A stretch of DNA of 64,000 nt, from the NCBI GenBank assembly GCA_963971425.1, contig OZ020519.1:9750028-9814027 (forward strand). The letters run 5' to 3'. This stretch comes from Bryoerythrophyllum caledonicum (lineage: Eukaryota; Streptophyta; Bryopsida; Pottiales; Pottiaceae). The position numbers and the translations under genes were made by a program. Each line of letters begins with the position of its first letter. The first letter of the stretch is position 1. Positions 1 to 9,700 of this stretch are shown piece after piece. A model generated the notes under the pieces. It worked only from the letters and a program-made list of their open reading frames with translations, was not told the origin of the DNA and did no database searches.

Positions 1-211
1 TTCAATCTTCAAAGGTGTAAGGCTTGCTAAACTTCAACCTTTAACACCGGGCTGCCTATGGCGCGACAACCAATCTGCAAGCGTAGTAGATGTTACGTTG
101 CTGAATCTACCACGCTCCTAGATGATGGTCGCGCCATAGCCAGCCTGGCATTTAAGAGTTAATACATTTTTTGAATTTCATAGAGTAAAATACATGGTTC
201 CCAAAGGTTAA
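1..211 (+). mobile_element. Family-A TTAA MITE, 5'-truncated by window edge, with a nested insertion
   Basis: The start matches the second half of the family-A MITE, with the AATCTTCAAAGGTGTAAG and CTTGCTAAACTT blocks. It is then interrupted and resumes at 159 with TTAATACATTTTTTG and the late block TACATGGTTCCC, ending in GGTTAA at 211. The family is defined by TTAA-CCCTTAAACGTCA termini, best seen at 5639-5879 and 9563-9795. No coding capacity. Confidence 0.75.
38..158. mobile_element. Small TIR element nested in the MITE
   Basis: A 121-bp insert whose ends are imperfect inverted repeats: the left end has CGGGCTGCCTATGGCGCGAC and the right end has GTCGCGCCATAGCCAGCCTG. It sits at the TTAA of the host MITE; the right copy TTAA is intact at 159-162 and the left copy is degenerate (TTCAA). 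It is probably another TTAA-targeting MITE. No ORF. Confidence 0.6.
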
Positions 212-1187
212 GAATACCTCTTCAACCAAGCAAGCTATGTGACTCCGTATCGGACAACCTAGAACAACATACTTGGCCGGCGGTGATCATAATGTACTAC
301 AAGTGAGGGTTAAAAATACTTAACAATCTTTGGCCGTCTAGGGGAGACGATAACGAAGGTGGTAGCGTACGCGTGGGTAGCAATTTTGCTCAATAATATT
401 GCAGGTCATGGTGGTCCTAGAGAGAGACGGGGGAGACATCCATCGCCATCATGGTGAGTAGCTTCAGGTGGTGGCCGTCCAACCATCACATCATCTTCAG
501 TGGACTCTGCCTCAACCAACCAACCAACCTCTCCTCAAGCCCACTACAACCTCGTCTACTAGACACATGGAGGGGAAAAAGAGAGGCAACCTTTCTTCTC
601 AGCCCAGCACCGATCTTCTCAATCCCTTCATTAACTCGCATTTCCCTGGCACACTTTATCGCTCGTAAACCCATTTGCACAGGTTCTCGTGGTTTCGGAC
701 TCCTCATCTTCTTGCAACATCTGGTACGTTGCACAAACAAGAGATATCGCTTTGCAGACAATTCAGATGGAGAGTTATGTCGTTGAGATGATGGTGTTTG
801 GATGTTGTGAGAGGGAACTGGTTTTCTTTTCTTATGTATGCCACTATGCTGCCTTCACTTTCGGCATGACTCGCTTGAAGAAAACCACGTAATTTGGAAG
901 AGAAGCCGGGTTTTCTAGTGTGGTTTTAAGCAAACTGCTAGTCTTCATAACAGTTTTCTTTGTGACATCCTACGAGTGATGGTGGTGAAGGAGATGGATA
1001 CTGAGTTCAGCTTTTGGTTCTGGTGCATGATGATGTTGATGAAGCAGAAAAGAGAGCTAGAGAGAGAGAGAAAGTGTGTTATTGTTATTTTTTTTGGTTC
1101 ATTTTGTGATTTAGGGTGACTAGATTGACATCTTGAAGGTGTTGTATATTGTCAAGGAACGGCACTTGTGTGTCTCTGTGTGAGGAT

Positions 1188-1198
1188 ATTATATATAC
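1188..1198 (+). promoter_or_regulatory. Possible TATA box of the bHLH gene
   Basis: TATTATATATACAC lies about 690 bp before the chosen ATG. A donor-like AAG/GTAGGC near 1435 and an acceptor-like GTGCAG/GTAGG at 1878 would allow a non-coding 5' exon and intron, leaving the ATG at 1888 in the next exon. This reading rests on motifs only. Apart from this, 212-1887 shows no recognisable gene. Confidence 0.3.
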
Positions 1199-1887
1199 AC
1201 CGATGTAGCTGATGTAATTAAACCCATCTTGAGAGTGAGAGGGAGAGCTCAAATTCCGAGACAAACTCAGTTGGAGATTGGATTAGGAATTCGTGAGTAG
1301 GTCACAGACGAATCCCTTGAGGTGGCTCTGAAATCACATCACATTTGTTGATTGAGGAGAGATCACTATCTGAGTGGGTTGTCCGATCGTCGCTTTGTAT
1401 TGTGGGAGAAGGGCTTAACTCACATAATCTGTTAAGGTAGGCTAGATTTTCAGTGGTTGTGCGATTTTGGTTCATAAATCCAGAAAGTGTCTTTCAAAGA
1501 ATACTCTGTTATAATATGGATGTGAACTTAAAATGGCTTGTGAATTTTGTCATGCCGGTGCTTGTGATATATAGACATGAACCTGATTCTTGTCAAGTGA
1601 CAAAAAAAACGCTGTTCATGTGCAGTCATAATTGTAGTATAATATGGTAGTGTCACCTTTGTACCCAGTACTAGTATGAAACCAAGTAGACATTATCTAG
1701 CTACTCATGTGCCAGATGGGAGTAGTACCATGTGAGGAGATCAAAACATTATCACTCATGTGTACATGTCCTTGACGGAACGTGTCACCTGCCTTTCACA
1801 CACATGACATATAACATTGTTGGTAACGAGAAAGGCTCAAGCAGCCCACACGTTAATTCAAGTGGTAGTGTAGTGCAGGTAGGAGTT

Positions 1888-4800
1888 ATGAGTAAGCAAT
1901 TCTTCAGCGAGGGAGTGCAGGAGCAGCTGCGGGCTATCGTTGGCCCCAAAGGATGGGACTACGCTGTATTCTGGCAGCTCCGGGATGAGACAAAGTAAGA
2001 CATTTTGCCCCCAAAAAAAAACATCGGAATACTCACTACCAACTTCTAGGGATGAGAGAGTTTTCTTAAGATATCCAGGGTTTGGTTTAATAATCAAGAA
2101 TGAGAAAAGGGGTAAAAACTCTTTGTGCCTCTTTTAAACCATAAACGTCAGAAGGTGCCACTAGTGGCCATGTATGGAGTCGTGTTTGAACATGATAAGG
2201 TTCAGATTGATTGAAATGACCTCCAAATGATGTTACTTGAAGAATCTTCAATCCAAAGGTGTAAGTCTTGCTGAACTTTAATACATTTTATATTCTGTAG
2301 TGTGAAATACGTGCATGTATATATGGTTCCCGATTGACGTTTTAAGGGTGAAGAATAACTCCATTTGCGACTCCTACCCCATAACCTTGGAGGATGTATC
2401 CGTTGTAGAACACTCGACTGGACAGGATGCTGTTGCAGCGGTGCTGTAGGTTACACATCAAAGGACACCTCCACCAGCAATAGTGGCGTCAATTATGAGT
2501 CTTCAGCGGGCTCATGTCCAGATGTTGGAATGGGGTATCACCATCCAATACTCGTTTGCTCGCTGCTTGCAAACATGCCACCTTCAGTGCCAGTGGACTC
2601 CGGGTACGCACATCTTCAGTGTTCACTTGTATTCTACTCTACGCATTTGTTCTGTATTGTACAATGGATAGTGACCAAATTTTTTGGAAAATTCAAGAGA
2701 TTTGACTAGGTGATACTCGTGTAATATCCATGTAATGCCTAGGTGATATCCATCGTGTGCGGACGACTACGATTTGGAAAATTACATAATTTAGTCCAAA
2801 GTGACCGATGCGCATACTGTAGTTGAGGGTTGGATTCGGCAAAAAAATAATTTGAAAAACAGCTGCCAAAAATTTTGGGAATCATTATCTGGAAAAAACA
2901 TTTACACGGTTAAAAAACAAAATTTCAAAAATGGTTGTTTGCCTAACTTCTATTTTTAGATATTCCGATCCTTGGATACGGTATGAGGCAGGAGTCTCAT
3001 ATCTTAATGAATAAGTAATGGCTATATTTGTTATATTGTTGTTATTACATATTAGCTAACTATGCTATCTCATTATCACCAATTTGTATTTTTATCTACT
3101 CATGATATTAGAGAGATATGGTACCATATTTGGCAATGTGAAAACCACCAATATATCAAATATAGCTATAGTAGTGCAAACATTATAATCCAAAAAACGT
3201 CAAAGGCAATGCGCTTTTGTAAATTTGGAGGTGATAGACTTATTTGAAAATTTGAAGTGGAAAAATAAACGTCTCGTTTCTCACAAAAAGTAATTGTTTT
3301 TGCATTATGTGCCGATACAAAGTAACACATCTAGAGTAAGAAGCGCCATATTGGTTAGTAGAGTCACCAACCATTTCACAAGGTCCATTCAAGGTTTCTA
3401 CTACTTCATTTAACCCTTTAACGCCAAGAGGGCCAATTTTGGTCGTCTCCTCGAATTTTGGAATGTAGCTAGGACAAAGATTGCGGAGTCAGAATCTTTG
3501 TCCTAATCTTTCTGTTTGCTACATTCCGAAATTCGAGGAGGTGACCGGAATCAGATTATGACTCACATAGTTATGCATGTTGTATTGGTCAATCCCTAAT
3601 TGTATTGAAGTTACGTAATTAGATGCAAATGTTAAAAGCCATGAAAAGTGTTCGCAAGTGATATTATTTTGATCTAGAGAGATCTTCTTTTTCATTCTTA
3701 GTATGGCCCCTCTTTTTCAAAACCTACTCCAATTACCTTGAATGCAAACTCTAATATGGCTCAAGAATTTCAAATGCAGGATTCACGGGAGAGTGTTTCT
3801 TAAAGGCCAATCGGAGTGGGTTCATGGAGAACCATCCGTGGAGGGGCAGGTGCACGTCACTCACATTTTACCTCAAAACTCCGCCAGGCTTCTAAAGGAA
3901 GCCCATAACAGTCACATTGTTCATAGATCATGTACTTTGAATCTCAATCAAATTATACAATTCCGAGCAATGAATTGTACAATCACTACTGTAAGATGGT
4001 ATGAAATGACCATTGTTTACACAAAACACTAGCAATATCATACCAGAGAGAGTGATTTCCAAAATATATTGTAGAATCACTGTTAGAAAGATGGTATGTA
4101 ATGCCATTGAATATACCAAATATCAGCAATTTACACGAGAATTAGTCGGTGTATGATATGGTGCTTGATACCATCTTTCTAGCAGCAGATTCCATAATTC
4201 TACATCAGTAGGAAGAGGAAAATTCATTGTATCACATGGAATAGTTTTAATACGCTTAAGAATTAGTATGTATTAAGATTAGAGCACAATTTCTATATTT
4301 ACATTTGAATAGGTTGACTAGATTAACCCTTAAACATCAAAAGGTGCCAGTGGTGGCCACAATATTCTACATGTATGGTATCATATTTGAACATGATAAG
4401 GTTCAGATATTGAAATGATATCCAAATGATAGATGTTAGTTGAATAATCTTCAATCCAAAGGTGTGTATCTTGCTAAACTTTATTACATTTTTTTGTAGT
4501 CTACAGAGTATAATACATCCTTGTACATACGGATTCCGATCAACGTGTAAGGGTTGTGCTCTATGTGCAGGAAACGACAGTACAAACCAAAGTTTGTATA
4601 CCTGTCCAAAGTGGCCTCGTGGAGCTTGGGACCGTTGCAAATCATGTACATATCCTTCTCAGTCCACTAAAGATCACATTTAGTGTATGTACCAAAAAAA
4701 TTCACCAAGAGCAAAAAGTTAAAGAATTTATAAATCAATTAGTGTGACATACACTAAATGTGATCTTTGATGTAGTATATAAGTTTTACACATGTTCCAT

Positions 4801-6729
4801 GTTAGCCTTGTATTGAGTGATTAGAATTAGAAACGGAAGATAGTAGAGGTCCAAACCCCTAAAGGTGCAAGAAAATGCAATGCAAAAGTGGGAGGGGAAG
4901 TTGGACACAACACTATGCTTTATAAGGGGTTAAACATCTGATCATTAGCTGCCATGAAAAGATAAAATAGAGGTCAAATTAGAGTTTTAATAGAGTTATC
5001 GATAAAGTCAATCAAAGCCACTCATGTTATTTTTATACTATTTTTTCTTTTAACAAATGTTGGATTGATTAATGGTCTCTAAACTCAAGTTGGAAGTAAT
5101 GTAAGTTGCCTTAGAAGAAGGAAGGTTGTACCATAAATTTAACTGTTCTTTTCCTCAATAGAAATTGAAAGTTGTTTAGAGCTAAGTTCTTGTTGATGAA
5201 AATGAGAAAAGAGGTCAAAATTCTTGGCTGACTCTAGAAAGAACTCGAGTCTTAGAGAATTTGTTTGTTTGTTTTTTTGTTTTTTTTTTTCCTGTTACAT
5301 CATCTGATGTGGGTTCTCCAGGTGACTGAGAACGCAGCATTAGTGCACTATGTGAGGGGTCAATGTGGAGAACCATGGCCAGATGCGGGGATATTATTGA
5401 ATCCATGCAATATCCCAACCAGCTTGGATGGCTCATGGCCAAGCTCCCATCCTTGGGAACAGGAAAATCCGATGCTCAAATCCCAGCTCATGGGAGGTAA
5501 GCACCCACAATCAATCGTAAAAAAATTGGCTTCTTTCCAACATTTCTGTAAGATACCTCCTCTTTTCCGTTGTTTGATAACACTATTTTTCATTCACTCT
5601 TAATAGAAAATAAGGTTTAGCCCTCCATTACCAAGAACTTAACCCTTAAACGTCATTAGGGAAGGGAACCGTATATATATAGGCACGTGCTTTAGTATGT
5701 AGAATACTAAAAAAATATTAAAGCTTAGCAGGACTTACACCTTCCGTTTGAAGATTCTTCAACTAACATCTTTCATCTCGAGGTCATTTCAATATGTAAA
5801 GCTTATCATATTCAAATACGACACCATATATGTAGAGAATTGTGGCCTCTAGTGGCACCTTCTGAAGTTTAAGGGTTAAGCAATATGCACATATGGAGAG
5901 AGGAGCCTTTTGACCCAAGTGATTCCATATTTTTCCGACCAAATGTGAATAAGTTATGAATTTCCAAAGTGTGCTACTATGTTTAGCCAAGATCGGTCAA
6001 TAGGAACCCCCCATAAGCGCCAACCAAAAGTAAGAGGTCATGACTAATAGCAAATCGCCATGTGGATCTAAATGGGTGGTGATGGGATGGATATACCCCA
6101 ATTTTAAAGGTGTCGGTTATGAATTTTGGTTGGTTATCTGGGGGTTACTTTAGATCAATGGAAGAGCTTCATGGTTTTTCAATTGGTACCCTTTAATTCA
6201 ATCAATGCATGGTCTCTAATTGGAAGTTGAATGTAGTTTTAACAACCTTTGAAAAGGAAGGAGAGGTCATATTGTACCATGAATCTTAGTTGTTCTTTCC
6301 CACTTTGAATTGATAATAGATATCTGGAGCTATTCAAGGTTGATTTTATTAAATAGGAATGATTATAGAGGTCAAAACTTGTGGTATATTGGCCTCACTT
6401 TACAAATAATTCTAATGCTTGCAACTAATGTGTTATCTCCAGTAACCCACCTAGTAATCAAAAACCTATAACTAGAACCTTTAAAATTGGGGTCTATCCA
6501 ACTCACTTCCATCCCATTACTACCCATTTGTTTCCAAGTGGAGGTTCCATGGACTGATGTTAGCAAGCCATTCAAAGGTGCAGGTGTGGATCATGGGGAA
6601 TTGATGAATCAACTCACGGCTTCAACCACCCACTCTCTTCAGCACGGTAAATCATATGTGTCCACTAATTTAAGTTTGAAATGCTATTCAAGTTACACTA
6701 TTTTGAATGTTGCGTTGATTACATTGATT

Positions 6730-6767
<38 letters not shown>

Positions 6768-9700
6768 CTTGGCCAGTAGAAATATTGGTTAACCTCTAAA
6801 GGACCAAGGCATCTTAGAGAAATCACTACTCCATTGGTTTAAAACTATCAAGATGAACTTTTTGAGAATGTAACTATAGAATCTTCTTCTGAACTGAGAT
6901 GAGATGATGTGGTAATTTTTTGTGATATTTGACTGTATGGATTGAAAGATAATTGCAATCAAAGTGAAAAATATTGTACCTTTCAAGTACACTTGGTCCT
7001 TCAGGGGTTAATCTAGGTTTGCCTTAATGGACATGTGATTGTTTATGTCCATCCATCCAAATATCTGTCCAGCAAGACTCATGCCCATTAAGATCGTATT
7101 TATCCAAACAAATATATTTATATATGAGCATATTTAGAAGTATTCAAAGAATATCGATAAAAATTTTAGGAATGTACTAAGAATGTACTCAATTTATATC
7201 AGGTGATAAACATATTTGTCATGTCCTTTGCAAAAATTTGAAGGGCCTTGTCCGTCTATGTAGACAACCCTAGGTTTTTCCGTATCATTTGGTTATCATA
7301 AATAGTTTGATTTCTAACTACTATTCATAGCTTATTGTTTTTGTATCTACTTAGTGCATCTCCATGCTATCATATGGTCAATATATCCAAAATACATATA
7401 CTTTGACAATGAGGCTTAGATTTTTCATGACTTTGTTGGCCATGTGTGATATTCATGTGACAATTAATATATAAATCATGTAAGGGCAATCTACATTCCC
7501 TCCTTCAAATCTAGAAGTCTTGGGTTAGTGCGGATTATTGGGCCGACATACCTAGATTGATCCTTTAAGGGCGATGGTCAAAAATGGTCGTTGCAAGAAT
7601 TTATGAGGGCCATATATTCAGTGAGCAAAATCTACGACCCTCGTAGATTTTTGCAACAACCAAATTCGACCATCGTCTTGTAAGGGTTAAGGTAATTTTT
7701 TCAAGTGTTTCCTAAATGTAAATGTGGTAAAATTGTTGTATGGCAGAGTCTCCAAGAGGTAGTGCTTTGTCAAAAGACAATGGAGAAGGTGAGAAATTTT
7801 CCACAACTAAGGTATATCAACCCATTACCACCCACTTTTCTACTACCATCCACTTCTACACCCTTCCTAGATTTAAGGGAAAAAATTCTATGAAGGGTGT
7901 AGAAGTGAATAGTTTTAGAAATGTGGTTGGTAATGGGCTAACACATGCCCTAAACCCTTAAACGTCAAAAAGTGCCATTGGTGGCCATAGTATTCTACAT
8001 GTATGGTGTTGTTTTGAACATAATAAGGATCAAATATTGAAATGACCTCCAAATGAAAGATGGTAGTTGAAGAATCTTTGATCCAAAGGTTTGAGTCTTG
8101 TTGAGTTCAACTTCTTTCTGCTACAATTTCTTAAACAAATGTCACCGTTGTAACAAAAAGGAATGAAGATTAACGTTCTTGTGGTAAATTATGAATTCCA
8201 TTAGTAAAGCACGAGATGCAAGGGGAGTCGTCCGATTGTAGTGATCCAATGGATGATGATGAAGAGAAGGGAGGAGGCTCCGGATCCGGTCGCCCCCATT
8301 TGTCCAAGAACCTGGTTGCAGAACGCAAGCGTCGTAAAAAGTTGAATGAACGCCTCTACTCATTGCGGGCTCTTGTTCCCAAAATCACCAAGGTACAAAT
8401 CAAGTTCAACTTTCAATCTTAGAACCAAATTTTGATGGTAAATTCACCAACACATGGTTCAACCCCTAAGTTCCCATGAGAACAAAAGTACCCCTTACCA
8501 TAGGTCATTAAGCCTCAAATAAATTATCCAAAGTTTCTAACAAAGCATCAAATTACAAATGAGACATAGAAAAACACAACAAGGGGTAATATGGATGGCA
8601 TGACGCTAACTCCTATGTGTGTGAATTACCCTCACTATGTTTTATCTTGGGAACTCAACCCTTAAAACTTCATCAAGTGCCACTAGTGGCCACAATATTC
8701 TACATGTATGGTGTTGTATTTGAACATGATAAGGTTCAGATATTGAAATAACCTCCAAATGAAAGATGTTAGTTGAAGAATCTTCAATCCAAAGGTGTAT
8801 GTCTTGCTAAACTATGATACACTTTTTGTATTCTACCGAGTCAAATATGTGCATGTGTTTACCGTTCCCGGCTGACATTTAAGGGTTAGACGTGAGAAGT
8901 GTTTCAGGTTTCATGACAATTTCACGTGGCTATGTAGATGGACCGGGCATCGATATTGGGAGACGCCATAGAGTATGTCACGGAATTGCAACAACAGGTG
9001 AAGGGGTTGCAAGAGGAGCTTCTTGTTGCAGACAAGGGAAATAATAATACGCCTTTGGAACCTGTAAACTTGGAAGTAGAACATCTCCAAACGGTAAACA
9101 TTGGAAGTGGGGCTACGGATCACAGTCCTCTCAACAACCATTCTCAAGATGTTGCAGTTGAGGTTGTTGACAGGCCTGGTGACCAGGAGCTTGCACAGCC
9201 TTTGCAAGTAAGTGCTGCAATTGAGTTATTTGTAAAGTCACCCAAAATTTCATTACAATACATGTTTGTTGATTCATAATATGGTTGGTTGCTGTGAAAC
9301 TGTTATGTGGCATTAAATTGTATTTCTATTACAATCTTTCATTTCAAGAGAAAGAATGTAGCTCAAACGTACATGTCTAATGTTTTGTAACTTAAACAGA
9401 TAAGCCATGTAGCCTAAGGTCGCATTTTTGCCCTAAAATGAAGGATTTTTGTACGTTCATGTCATGTGGTGATTCCGCAAGAACCAACCATACTACTCTT
9501 TGTTTACTCTTAATAGCTATTAGATATGGCATAGCTTGGTGTGTTCAATTAGAATCCTTCAATTAACCCTTAAACGTCAATCGGGAACTGTATATACAAA
9601 GCATGTATTTTACTGTATGGAATTAATAAAATGTATTAAATTTAGCAAGACATACACCTTTGAAGATTCTTCTTGAAACTAACATCTTTTGATTGGAGGT

